Position numbers and translations under genes: made by a program | Shown here: piece by piece, positions 32,788 through 41,561 of the stretch | Layout: each line of letters opens with the position of its first letter | Numbering within the stretch: position 1 is the first letter of the stretch | Assembly (NCBI RefSeq): GCF_042434915.1 | Contig: NZ_CP170198.1 | Span: 1,302,001 to 1,366,000, forward strand | Source of the DNA: Aquimarina sp042434915 | GTDB lineage: Bacteria; Bacteroidota; Bacteroidia; Flavobacteriales; Flavobacteriaceae | Direction of reading: 5' to 3' | Length of the DNA: 64,000 nucleotides | Notes under the pieces: model-generated | Told to the model about the DNA's origin: nothing | Databases searched by the model: none | The model's input: only the letters and a program-made list of their open reading frames with translations

Positions 32788-33354
32788 ATGGAAGAGCTAC
32801 TTTCAACAATACGCAAATGTACCGTTTGTGAAAAATTTTTACCTCAAGGAGCTAATCCGATTCTAGATATACAGACTACATCCAAAATACTATTGATAAG
32901 TCAAGCACCTGGTAGAGTAGCACATTTAAAAAGTATCCCTTGGGATGATGCAGGGGGTAAACGCTTAAAAACATGGTTAAACGTCTCTGAAGAGCAATTT
33001 TATAACACCAAAAATTTCGCCATCTTTCCGATGGCGTTTTGTTATCCTGGTAAAGCTAAAATTGGTGATTTACCGCCAAGGCCAGAATGTGCTCCGTTAT
33101 GGCACCAACAAGTGCTATCCAAAATGACCTCTAAGCCTTTAAAAATTTTAATTGGTAAGTATGCGCAAGACTACTATCTTAATGATAAGAAAACATTAAC
33201 TGAGCGCGTAAAAAATTGCGTGAGTTATCTACCTACTTACCTCCCACTACCCCATCCATCTCCAGTAAATCGCTTTTGGATTCAAAAAAACCCTTGGTTT
33301 CTGGATATCACTATACCAATATTGCAAAATAAGATTCACACAATGCTTCGGTAA
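32788..33354 (+). CDS. Uracil-DNA glycosylase-superfamily protein
   Basis: A 188-residue protein of the uracil-DNA glycosylase-like superfamily. The N-terminus has a C-x-x-C pair (CTVCEKFLPQGANPIL), the motif ISQAPGRVAH corresponds to the GxxPG-type active-site loop, PMAFCYPGKAK follows, and the C-terminal LPLPHPSPVNRFW matches the HPSP motif. It probably excises damaged bases or acts on a related substrate. The start is directly at the preceding stop codon, so the two are cotranscribed. Confidence 0.85.
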   Translation: MEELLSTIRKCTVCEKFLPQGANPILDIQTTSKILLISQAPGRVAHLKSIPWDDAGGKRLKTWLNVSEEQFYNTKNFAIFPMAFCYPGKAKIGDLPPRPECAPLWHQQVLSKMTSKPLKILIGKYAQDYYLNDKKTLTERVKNCVSYLPTYLPLPHPSPVNRFWIQKNPWFLDITIPILQNKIHTMLR

Positions 33355-33412
33355 TTCGCTTTTACGTTCAAACAATAATGCGTAAATTCGTCACTTCAAA
33401 AAATTGACATTT

Positions 33413-34804
33413 ATGAGCGCATATGATATTATCGTGCTAGGAAGCGGTCCAGGAGGATATGTGACTGCTATTCGAGCTTCGCAATTAGGGTTTAAAACGG
33501 CAGTAGTCGAAAAAGAAAATCTTGGTGGTGTTTGTTTAAATTGGGGATGTATTCCTACAAAAGCATTACTTAAAAGTGCACAAGTATTCGATTACCTAAA
33601 GCATGCTTCGGACTACGGATTAACCATTGAGAAATTTGATAAAGATTTTGATGCAGTGATTAATAGAAGTCGTGGTGTTGCTGATGGGATGAGTAAAGGT
33701 GTTCAATTCTTAATGAAAAAGAATAAAATTGACGTGATTGATGGATTTGGTAAATTAAAATCCAATTCTAAAGTTACTGTTACTACTGATGACGGTAAAG
33801 CCACCGATTACGAAGCTAAACATATCATTATAGCGACTGGTGCACGATCCCGTGAATTACCTAATTTACCTCAAGATGGTACCAAAGTCATTGGCTATCG
33901 TAAAGCAATGAGCTTAAAAGAGCAACCTAAAAAAATGATTGTTGTTGGATCTGGAGCTATTGGGGTCGAGTTTGCTCATTTCTATAACGCTATGGGTACA
34001 GAGGTCACAATTGTAGAGTTTTTACCTAATTTGGTTCCCCTAGAAGACGAAGAGGTTTCAAAACAATTTGAGAGAAGCTTTAAAAAAGCTGGAATCAAAG
34101 TAATGACCAACTCATCGGTTGAGAGTGTTGATACATCTGGCAATGGTGTTAAAGCAACTGTTAAAACTAAAAAGGGAGAAGAAATACTAGAAGCTGATAT
34201 TGTGCTGTCTGCGGTTGGTATTAAAACTAATATTGAAGGTATCGGTTTAGAAGAGCTTGGTATTGCTACCGATAGAGATAAGATTGTAGTTAATGATTGG
34301 TACCAAACCAACATCCCAGGAGTATATGCCATAGGTGATGTTGTACCAGGGCCGGCGTTGGCACACGTAGCATCTGCTGAAGGTATTATTTGTGTAGAAA
34401 AAATTGCGGGAATGAGTGTAGAAGCTTTGGACTATGGTAATATACCAGGCTGCACCTATGCCACTCCAGAGATTGCTAGTGTTGGTTTAACCGAAAAGCA
34501 AGCAAAAGAAGCTGGACATGAAATTAAAGTAGGTAAATTTCCATTTTCTGCGTCTGGTAAAGCCAGTGCGGCGGGAACAAAAGATGGGTTTGTAAAAGTA
34601 ATTTATGATGCAAAATATGGTGAATGGCTAGGTTGTCACATGATTGGCGCTGGAGTTACTGATATGATTGCAGAGGCAGTATTAGGGAGAAAACTGGAAA
34701 CCACTGGTCATGAGGTATTAAAAGCAGTACATCCACATCCAACTATGAGCGAAGCGGTTATGGAAGCTACGGCAGATGCTTATGGTGAAGTAATTCACTT
34801 ATAG
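33413..34804 (+). CDS. lpdA: Dihydrolipoyl dehydrogenase
   Basis: This E3-type flavoprotein of 463 residues has an N-terminal FAD site (IIVLGSGPGGYVTAIRA), the redox disulfide GGVCLNWGCIPTKALL, an NAD site (MIVVGSGAIGVEFAHFYNAM), the second FAD motif VYAIGDVVPGPALAHVA, and the C-terminal catalytic His-Glu pair in HPHPTMSEAVMEA. It serves the 2-oxo acid dehydrogenase and/or glycine cleavage complexes. I start at 33413 (MSAYDII), three codons after the first ATG, where the flavoprotein fold begins. No E1/E2 genes are adjacent. Confidence 0.93.
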   Translation: MSAYDIIVLGSGPGGYVTAIRASQLGFKTAVVEKENLGGVCLNWGCIPTKALLKSAQVFDYLKHASDYGLTIEKFDKDFDAVINRSRGVADGMSKGVQFLMKKNKIDVIDGFGKLKSNSKVTVTTDDGKATDYEAKHIIIATGARSRELPNLPQDGTKVIGYRKAMSLKEQPKKMIVVGSGAIGVEFAHFYNAMGTEVTIVEFLPNLVPLEDEEVSKQFERSFKKAGIKVMTNSSVESVDTSGNGVKATVKTKKGEEILEADIVLSAVGIKTNIEGIGLEELGIATDRDKIVVNDWYQTNIPGVYAIGDVVPGPALAHVASAEGIICVEKIAGMSVEALDYGNIPGCTYATPEIASVGLTEKQAKEAGHEIKVGKFPFSASGKASAAGTKDGFVKVIYDAKYGEWLGCHMIGAGVTDMIAEAVLGRKLETTGHEVLKAVHPHPTMSEAVMEATADAYGEVIHL

Positions 34805-34833
34805 ATAGATTCATAAAACATATATGAAATTTG

Positions 34834-34866
34834 AAAAAGTCTGGTAATTTCACCAGACTTTTTTTA
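34834..34866 (+). terminator. Terminator after lpdA
   Basis: AAAAAGTCTGGT and ACCAGACTTTTT form a strong stem-loop with flanking A and T tracts, so it can act in both directions for the convergent gene. Confidence 0.85.
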
Positions 34867-34868
34867 TG

Positions 34869-36665
34869 CTAATTAGATAGCGTTGAAATACTAAAGGAAG
34901 GTACTGGTAACCTCAAACCAAAAAACCAATAAGGATCTCCTGTGAATACATTGATGGCTATTCCACTTTGTAAATAATCATGTAAAGCAGAAACTACGAT
35001 TCCTGTTCCCAACTCAGGTACATCATCCCCATCAAAATCAGGAGCAGAAATATGTAAACCTATCCCCCAGTCAAAAATTTTATTATAGGCAACCGATTTT
35101 CTTCGTAATCCCTGATCAAAAATTCCTTTGAACAACATATTATAATAAGGAGCCATTTGAAATTGAGTTTGAACCGATGTATGGGACAGTGGGTCTGCAA
35201 AAATAACACCTACGGTACCTTCGATATGTGGTAAAATTTTGTAAAGATGTATCTCTCTGTTTTCGACATACACTTCTTCTTTTGGAGAAAGTACCACTAA
35301 CTTAAATAAAACTCTATCGCCTTGTTGTCTTAGTCCAACCGTATGTAAATCCAAATTACTTTTTGAAGGTAGTTCACTTAACATAAGTTTTAAAACATCA
35401 TTTGAAAATTGTAATGCTTCAAAATCCACAAGAGTCCCCTGTAATAAAATTTTTACATGTTTGAACAATGAATCTTGATTTACTATTTCTAACCACGTTG
35501 TGTATTTTGATATAATTAACGTTAACTCTTGTGCAACTTGTATGGTATCCTCGGTATTTTGAGATAAAAATTTGACACGTTCATAAATATCAACTAATTT
35601 AAACATTAGTCGCTTTCCTTCGAACTCTGTAATATATAACAGATCCGTTTCAAGTTGTTTAAGCACAGCAACAATAGCTGCTTGAGAATTCAAGTTAAGG
35701 TTTTCGTAAAAACTTAATTTTTGATCAATTGTTTTAAGAAACAATTCCATATCAATGCTTAATTTTTTTATATCAGTGATGATTTCCTGATAGCTAGAAA
35801 CACTCAGTTTTTGAAGTTCGATTTCTAGATTTTCAAATAACTTCTTACTATCCAAAAAGAGCACCTCCTTAATTCTATTAAGTTCTGTTAGTACAAATTG
35901 TCTAATAATAGAAAGGTCTTGACTCCTATTTTTAGAGGCTATTTCTTGCAATTTTTTTAGCGCAGTTATTTGAGATGGCGTTGGAAGAATCTGCCATCTT
36001 TCAACTTCATAATATTCTTGGGGAGCTATACGGTCAAAACCAGGTAAATGCAATGGAAGCGGTTCTCGCTCGCTATTTAACCACGCACCCAATTGTAGAT
36101 AAACGCCCTCTTCTTCTGCCTGTATTTTAGCTTCAGATCGCATACGAGCTAAAAGTATGGAGGTTCTATTATAAATATCTTCGGGTCTAAACCCCCCTGG
36201 ACCTTCTTCTATAAAATTATCGACTTGGGTTAGTGCCTCGACGGGTGCTATTAATTGTTGCATTGTATTAACCCATTGATCATTTAAGAATTTATCATCT
36301 TTAAATTGCTCATAGTTATATTCTTCAAGTAAAATTTTAAAACGTGAAAGAACATTGTTTCTTTCTTGTAGCGCAGTAGAAAGTTTAGCTATTCTATTTT
36401 CCATAGCTATAGGCAATCCATCTATTTTTAACTCACTCAACGTACGAACCAATTCTTCTAACTTTATTTTAATGTGTAACGTACTATTAATGTCGGCTAC
36501 TTTATTATCAATATAATCTTCACGTATTTCGTTTTGAGTAGTCAAATAATTTCCATCTAGATCTACTTCTTGTATTGTTAGCATAGATTCCTGTACTTGT
36601 GCATTTAATAGCATCCAAGGAGTAACAAAAAAAATTATATAATATTTTTGTAAAATACGATTCAT
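34869..36665 (-). CDS. Secreted hypothetical helical protein
   Basis: This 598-residue protein has a signal peptide (MNRILQKYYIIFFVTPWMLL, end NAQ). The middle is long and mostly alpha-helical (leucine/glutamate-rich, residues ~50-420), and the C-terminal ~150 residues are beta-like and Gly-rich (YNKIFDWGIGLHISAPDFDG, GDPYWFFGLRLPVPSF) with the look of an outer-membrane or surface domain. Family not recognised. It overlaps by 1 bp the small gene upstream, so the two form one operon. Confidence 0.7.
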   Translation of the reverse strand: MNRILQKYYIIFFVTPWMLLNAQVQESMLTIQEVDLDGNYLTTQNEIREDYIDNKVADINSTLHIKIKLEELVRTLSELKIDGLPIAMENRIAKLSTALQERNNVLSRFKILLEEYNYEQFKDDKFLNDQWVNTMQQLIAPVEALTQVDNFIEEGPGGFRPEDIYNRTSILLARMRSEAKIQAEEEGVYLQLGAWLNSEREPLPLHLPGFDRIAPQEYYEVERWQILPTPSQITALKKLQEIASKNRSQDLSIIRQFVLTELNRIKEVLFLDSKKLFENLEIELQKLSVSSYQEIITDIKKLSIDMELFLKTIDQKLSFYENLNLNSQAAIVAVLKQLETDLLYITEFEGKRLMFKLVDIYERVKFLSQNTEDTIQVAQELTLIISKYTTWLEIVNQDSLFKHVKILLQGTLVDFEALQFSNDVLKLMLSELPSKSNLDLHTVGLRQQGDRVLFKLVVLSPKEEVYVENREIHLYKILPHIEGTVGVIFADPLSHTSVQTQFQMAPYYNMLFKGIFDQGLRRKSVAYNKIFDWGIGLHISAPDFDGDDVPELGTGIVVSALHDYLQSGIAINVFTGDPYWFFGLRLPVPSFSISTLSN

Positions 36666-37093
36666 TATAAGCCATTTAAATCTTTATCATAAGCCATAGC
36701 TCTAAATATTAATCGATCGATGTAATAAACTGGACGATTATCAAATTTGTATTTAGAAATATAATCTGTGATATTGTTAAATTTATTTGAAATTGAAAGC
36801 ATTACTAAGGTATCTAGCATTCCTGCTTTAATTGGCTTGAGTCTAGGGTTTATTTTTAAGCTAAGAATTTTTTCCTCAATCAATCCTACATTGGGAGCAT
36901 GAATCACGCGAATTCCTTTATAAAAAATATCCGAAGAATTAACTAGCATAGTACACCTTTGGACAGCACGAATAGCAACGTCACCAGTACCCACAACTAG
37001 AAGCAGCGTAACAGGCTCTTTCTCTATAAAGTTAGTAAAATCAAGATTGGCTTTAATTGCATCATTTTCTGAGAGCGTGAGCGGAAGGATCAT
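36665..37093 (-). CDS. Hypothetical protein paired with the helical secreted protein
   Basis: A 142-residue protein without signal peptide (MILPLTLSENDAIKANLDFT). It has a hydrophobic strand pair VTLLLVVGTGDVAIRAVQRC and RVIHAPNVGLIEEKILSLK. Its stop overlaps the start of the next gene by one base (ATGA-type coupling), pointing to linked function. No family was recognised. Confidence 0.6.
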   Translation of the reverse strand: MILPLTLSENDAIKANLDFTNFIEKEPVTLLLVVGTGDVAIRAVQRCTMLVNSSDIFYKGIRVIHAPNVGLIEEKILSLKINPRLKPIKAGMLDTLVMLSISNKFNNITDYISKYKFDNRPVYYIDRLIFRAMAYDKDLNGL

Positions 37094-37289
37094 AGGTTTT
37101 AATTTTTTCCTAGTCTAAAGGTAAACAATTCATTATTTCTCCCCTAGTATTGCAAGTATTTTTGATATGATTTGACTTAAAATATTATATAAAAATATAC
37201 CTTAAGATATTGATAGTATAATTAAATATTCTAGAATCATTCTAATTTACTCTTATCTATACTACCTTTTTAGTATATTAAACGTGCCT

Positions 37290-37709
37290 TTAGGTATCCA
37301 ATAAACTATGAATTCCTAAAACGTAGCTTTTGAGTCCAAAACCAATAATAATACCTTTGGCATTAGGTGAAATAAACGAAGTATGTCTATAACTTTCACG
37401 ATTAAAAGTATTAGAGATATGAACCTCTACTACAGGAATTGAAATGGATTTAATTGCATCTCCTATAGCAATTGAAGTGTGCGTGTAAGCACCTGCGTTT
37501 AGCACAATACCGTCAAACACTTGATCTGCATTTTGAATTTGAGTTATAAGTTCTCCTTCAATATTTGATTGTTGATATGCTAATTCGATATCTTTAAAAT
37601 CAAATTGCAATTTTGTAAAAAAAGTTTCGAAGGATTGGTGACCATATATAGCGGTTTCCCTTTTGCCTAATAAATTAAGGTTAGGACCATTGAGAATTAA
37701 TATTTTCAT
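37290..37709 (-). CDS. aroQ: Type II 3-dehydroquinate dehydratase
   Basis: This 139-residue protein is the dodecameric type II enzyme: LNGPNLNLLGKRE at the N-terminus, catalytic Tyr in the lid (AIYGHQSF), His in VEVHISN, and Arg in ESYRHTSF. It catalyses the third step of the shikimate pathway. It is divergent from xerD. Confidence 0.93.
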   Translation of the reverse strand: MKILILNGPNLNLLGKRETAIYGHQSFETFFTKLQFDFKDIELAYQQSNIEGELITQIQNADQVFDGIVLNAGAYTHTSIAIGDAIKSISIPVVEVHISNTFNRESYRHTSFISPNAKGIIIGFGLKSYVLGIHSLLDT

Positions 37710-37797
37710 CGTTTTATTTTTTGTAGTGAATACAAAGGTATTTAAATAAAATACATTTATAACTTTGTATAAAATTCAAATTTGATTTTTAAATAAA

Positions 37798-38694
37798 ATG
37801 AACTGGGAACATGCTATAATTGATTATACAAATTATTTGAGAATTGAAAGAGGTCTTTCGCAAAATTCAATTACTAGCTATGTTTTAGATTTACAAAAAT
37901 TACAGAAATTTTTAAATGATAATGAAATATGGGTTTCACCAGTTAATATTTCAAAAGAAACCGTTCAACAATTCGTTTATGAGATAGCAAAAACACTAAA
38001 TCCTAGATCTCAATCTAGAGTTATTTCTGGTTTAAAAAGTTTTTTCAATTATTTAGTTTTTGAAGATTACCGAAATACAAATCCAACAGAATTACTTGAA
38101 GCGCCCAAAGTTGGTCGTAAACTACCCGATACACTTTCTGTCAAAGAGATCGATACCATAATTTCTTGCATTGATGTGTCGACAGATCTTGGCGAACGTA
38201 ATAGAGCTATTTTAGAAACTTTATACGGTTGCGGACTTCGCGTTAGCGAATTAATAGAACTTAAATTATCTAATCTGTTTTTTAAAGAGGGTTTTATTAG
38301 TGTTACTGGTAAGGGAAATAAACAGCGTTTTGTTCCGATAAGTGAAATAACCAAAAAGTATATCGAAATTTACAGAATAGAGATACGTCCTCATGTTGCT
38401 ATCCAACCTGGATTTGAGGATACTTTATTTCTTAATCGTAGAGGAAGACAACTCACGAGAGCAATGATATTCACAATTATTAAAAAATTGGTAAAAATTA
38501 GCGGGATAGAAAAACAGGTTAGTCCGCATACCTTTAGGCATTCCTTCGCAACACATCTTTTAGAAAACGGAGCAGACTTACGTGCTATACAGTTAATGTT
38601 AGGTCATGAAAGTATTACTACGACAGAGATTTATATGCACATGGATCGACGTATGCTTACCGATGTAATGAATACCTATCACCCTAGACGATAG
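37798..38694 (+). CDS. xerD: Tyrosine recombinase XerD (chromosome dimer resolution)
   Basis: This 298-residue XerC/D recombinase has a complete catalytic set: Arg in YGCGLRVSELIEL, Lys in TGKGNKQRFVPI, HTFRH, LGHESITTTEIYMHM (His and Tyr). It has standard Xer length and, unlike the two island recombinases, sits among housekeeping genes, so it is the host recombinase for dif sites. It is divergent from aroQ, with a terminator at 38701. Confidence 0.92.
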   Translation: MNWEHAIIDYTNYLRIERGLSQNSITSYVLDLQKLQKFLNDNEIWVSPVNISKETVQQFVYEIAKTLNPRSQSRVISGLKSFFNYLVFEDYRNTNPTELLEAPKVGRKLPDTLSVKEIDTIISCIDVSTDLGERNRAILETLYGCGLRVSELIELKLSNLFFKEGFISVTGKGNKQRFVPISEITKKYIEIYRIEIRPHVAIQPGFEDTLFLNRRGRQLTRAMIFTIIKKLVKISGIEKQVSPHTFRHSFATHLLENGADLRAIQLMLGHESITTTEIYMHMDRRMLTDVMNTYHPRR

Positions 38695-38700
38695 ACTACG

Positions 38701-38738
38701 CAAAAAACCTCGATCATTTAGCTGATCGAGGTTTTTAT
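38701..38738 (+). terminator. Terminator after xerD
   Basis: AAAAACCTCGATCA pairs perfectly with TGATCGAGGTTTTT around TTTAGC. A-tract and T-tract on both sides make it bidirectional with the lipoprotein gene. Confidence 0.9.
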
Positions 38739-38754
38739 ACTATCTTGAGTATAA

Positions 38755-39618
38755 TTAAAAACTTGGACGCGTTACTCTGCCAGAAGGCACCGCATTATCC
38801 GAATTCATTTCTACTGGATTATTAAGACCAGTTGTAATGCTAGCATTAGCACGTAGGGGTTTGATAAAAAATGGAGCAGGATCACGATCTTGAAAAGGTT
38901 CAATTGTGATAAACACCTCTTTTCCTGTTACTTCTCCTGGAAAAGTGACTCCCGTTAACGGTATTTGATTTGGAATAATTAAAAAATCTTCCCCTGGATA
39001 CGGTGGGATCGTACCTCCAGATCCTTTGAAAAAGTTGGCATCATCAATTGCATCTACTTTAGAGAAAGTTCCAGTAGACACTTTCTTACCATTAAAATCT
39101 ACCCATCCTTCGTATTTCCAACCTTTACCCAATACTGGTAGATTTAAACCTACTCCGTTTGCAGTTTGAAACCACACTCCAAATTCATCATTATCATTAG
39201 ATTCATCTGTAGGAGTATACAATACAAATTGTCCTGAAGTATTCGATAAGTCTGCCACTACCGAACTAAAATCAAGAGGTGCAGATGTACCATTAAACTT
39301 TCCTTTTAAAATAATAGCTCCAGATGATTCGGGATCTGTATCATTAACAGGTTCTATAGATATTAAAAACTCAGTAGCATCTTCCAAATCTGAAGCTACT
39401 ACAGAAAGATTGACAGTTCCTGGATTAGTAAATCGTTCGGTTGGCTTAGCTTCTCCATCTACCACTAACCATCCTTGATATGATGTACCACCAGTAAGCG
39501 GCTTAAGCCCTATTGTCTCAATTGTTAATACCTCTGTAGCAGGACCATCATCCTTTGAACATCCTGTAAGTAACAGTCCAGCTATAATAACTAACGTCAG
39601 CATTTTTATCTTTATCAT
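38755..39618 (-). CDS. Lipoprotein with repeated anti-sigma-like beta domains
   Basis: I start at 39618 (MIKIKMLTLVIIAGLLLTGC), where a lipoprotein signal with lipobox LTGC begins. The mature protein of about 268 residues has two related segments (LTGGTSYQGWLVVDGEAKPT then FTNPGTVNLSV; LGKGWKYEGWVDFNGKKVST then FSKVDAIDDANF), each opened by Y-x-G-W and followed by an FxxxxDxDPxP-type part (SIEPVNDTDPESSG; TIEPFQDRDPAPF). This resembles two-module anti-sigma-like or calcium-site lipoproteins; function unknown. Confidence 0.65.
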   Translation of the reverse strand: MIKIKMLTLVIIAGLLLTGCSKDDGPATEVLTIETIGLKPLTGGTSYQGWLVVDGEAKPTERFTNPGTVNLSVVASDLEDATEFLISIEPVNDTDPESSGAIILKGKFNGTSAPLDFSSVVADLSNTSGQFVLYTPTDESNDNDEFGVWFQTANGVGLNLPVLGKGWKYEGWVDFNGKKVSTGTFSKVDAIDDANFFKGSGGTIPPYPGEDFLIIPNQIPLTGVTFPGEVTGKEVFITIEPFQDRDPAPFFIKPLRANASITTGLNNPVEMNSDNAVPSGRVTRPSF

Positions 39619-39706
39619 CTTATTGCTTTTTTTTATTTTGCTCAATCTAATATAACTAGTAAAAATGAATTTCATTGTACAAATAAAACAATTATTGAAT
39701 TAAATC

Positions 39707-41236
39707 TTACGAATTAGAGGAATTTTTAGTTTCAAACAATTTTAAAAAAGACTTGCCAATACTTTCAACAAGATCGGTTGCTAATAATCCTTGGTATCCT
39801 GTATTTTGAATACTCAAATCACCTGCAAGTCCATGTAAATAAACAGCTATTAATGCGGCTTGTAAAGAAGCATATCCTTGTGCTAGCAAACCTGTAATCA
39901 TACCCGTAAGAACATCACCCGTACCACCAGTAGCCATTCCTGGATTACCAGTTGTATTAATAAAAACATCGTCATTATTTATAATCAAGGTAAATGCTCC
40001 TTTAATAACAAGAATACATTTGTAACGTTTTGAATATTGCTTTGCTTTTTCAATTTTTTCAAAATCATCTTTCCATTTTCCTATAAGTCGCTCTAATTCT
40101 TTGGGATGCGGAGTTAAAATTGAGTCAGCGGGAATACTATTCGCCAATTCTTTCTCACTGGCGATACTATTGAGTGCATCGGCATCAATCACTATCGGAT
40201 CATTTATTTTTTTCAAAAGGTTTCCAAATGCCATAATAGTTTTTTTATGGGTTCCCATACCCATACCAATGCCTATCGCATTCGCGTTTACAGTATAATT
40301 TATTGCCTCAATATAATTATCATTATCATCTGTTATAACCATGGCTGTAGGTACAGAGGTTTGTAATGCTGTATATCCACACTCTGGTATATATGCGGTA
40401 GCCAATCCACTTCCTACGCGCATTGCTGCCTTGGTTGCCAATATCATACTTCCAATTTTGCCATAGCTCCCACCTACCAAAAGGCTATGTCCATAGGTTC
40501 CTTTATGACTAAATTTTTCTCTGGGCTGGTACATGGATAATATCATATTTTTACTAAGCAACACTGCCCCTGCCCTACTCTCCTCAATAATTTTTTGATC
40601 CAATCCAATATCCAAAATTTCAAAATCGCGAGTATAATTTGCTGTTTCTGGAAGAAAGAAAACCAGTTTTGGCGTTTGAAAAGTAAAAGTGACAGCAGCT
40701 CTAATAACACCATCTTTTGTGTCTGGAGCTTTATCTGCGTACAAACCTGACGGAATATCTATAGAAAGCACAAAAGTATTACTAGAATTAATATATTTAA
40801 TCAAATTAATTACCCATGATACAATAGGGCGATTAAGACCTATGCCAAAAATAGCATCCACTACCATATCATTAGCTTCGAGTTTGGGAAAATCTTTTTC
40901 TGAGCGTAGTTGAAGTGGCCATGGTATATCCATCGCTACCAAACGATCATAGTTTTTCAAAAAATTCTCTGACCTTTTATCACTACAATTAACAATGTAG
41001 GTAGTTACTTTATATCCATGTTCTATCAATAATCTTGAAAGAACTAAACCATCACCGCCATTATTCCCAATTCCACAAAAAATATGAAATGCCACATCGG
41101 TTCCGTTTAGTTTGCCATGTATACTATTAAAAACTTGCGTAGCAGCACGCTCTATCAAATCTAACGAAGATATTTTTTGGGATTTTAAAGTTGCCAAATC
41201 AATACTATGCATTTGTTGACTAGAAAAAATTTTCAT
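39707..41236 (-). CDS. nnr: Bifunctional NAD(P)H-hydrate epimerase / ADP-dependent dehydratase
   Basis: At 509 residues this is the fused form. The N-terminal NnrE epimerase domain starts MKIFSSQQMHSIDLATL and contains CGIGNNGGDGLVLSRLL. The C-terminal NnrD dehydratase domain contains SHKGTYGHSLLVGGSYGK, VIDADALNSI, LTPHPKELERL and the nucleotide motif GNPGMATGGTGDVLTGMI. It repairs damaged hydrated NAD(P)H. Single gene. Confidence 0.93.
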   Translation of the reverse strand: MKIFSSQQMHSIDLATLKSQKISSLDLIERAATQVFNSIHGKLNGTDVAFHIFCGIGNNGGDGLVLSRLLIEHGYKVTTYIVNCSDKRSENFLKNYDRLVAMDIPWPLQLRSEKDFPKLEANDMVVDAIFGIGLNRPIVSWVINLIKYINSSNTFVLSIDIPSGLYADKAPDTKDGVIRAAVTFTFQTPKLVFFLPETANYTRDFEILDIGLDQKIIEESRAGAVLLSKNMILSMYQPREKFSHKGTYGHSLLVGGSYGKIGSMILATKAAMRVGSGLATAYIPECGYTALQTSVPTAMVITDDNDNYIEAINYTVNANAIGIGMGMGTHKKTIMAFGNLLKKINDPIVIDADALNSIASEKELANSIPADSILTPHPKELERLIGKWKDDFEKIEKAKQYSKRYKCILVIKGAFTLIINNDDVFINTTGNPGMATGGTGDVLTGMITGLLAQGYASLQAALIAVYLHGLAGDLSIQNTGYQGLLATDLVESIGKSFLKLFETKNSSNS

Positions 41237-41414
41237 ATTTATTTTAATAATTTATTAATAAAACCAGTCTCAAATAAAACATATGATAATAATTTAGCAA
41301 GTTTCTTGATAGTACTAGTTTTTAATTTTTTAATCAATACATTTGATTTATAAAGATAATAATCCAATGCTCAGTACCGCTAGCCATCTACTATTCTTTT
41401 TAAAATATTTGCTA
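41237..41414 (+). promoter_or_regulatory. Promoter region of the threonine operon
   Basis: TACATTTG at 41338-41345 fits the TAnnTTTG -7 element. Transcription would start near 41352, about 60 bp before the leader peptide ATG. No other gene in this stretch. Confidence 0.55.
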
Positions 41415-41495
41415 ATGCCATTCTTGGCAATTACAATTATTGGCGGTATCTCTATTACTACTACAAATACCCTTAGGGGTTATTTCTATTTTTAA
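41415..41495 (+). CDS. Threonine-operon leader peptide (ThrL-like)
   Basis: A 26-codon frame: ATG at 41415, product MPFLAITIIGGISITTTNT then LRGYFYF, stop at 41493-41495. It holds five Thr and five Ile codons, with three consecutive Thr, the composition expected for attenuation by Thr and Ile as in enteric thrL. It lies 66 bp upstream of thrA. Downstream are a short ACCC/GGGT hairpin over its end (41469-41480) and a directly repeated AGTTTTACCAAAAA; no textbook terminator stem is obvious. The leader role is inferred from composition and position. Confidence 0.7.
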   Translation: MPFLAITIIGGISITTTNTLRGYFYF

Positions 41496-41561
41496 TATTC
41501 GCATCCTTTATAGTTTTACCAAAAACTAATGTAAAAAGTTTTACCAAAAAAAAATTGAGAT

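Noticed and set aside
37798..38694. Third mobile-element integrase
   Set aside because: It lies in a housekeeping context divergent from aroQ, with standard XerD length and motifs and no repeats or attachment sites around it.
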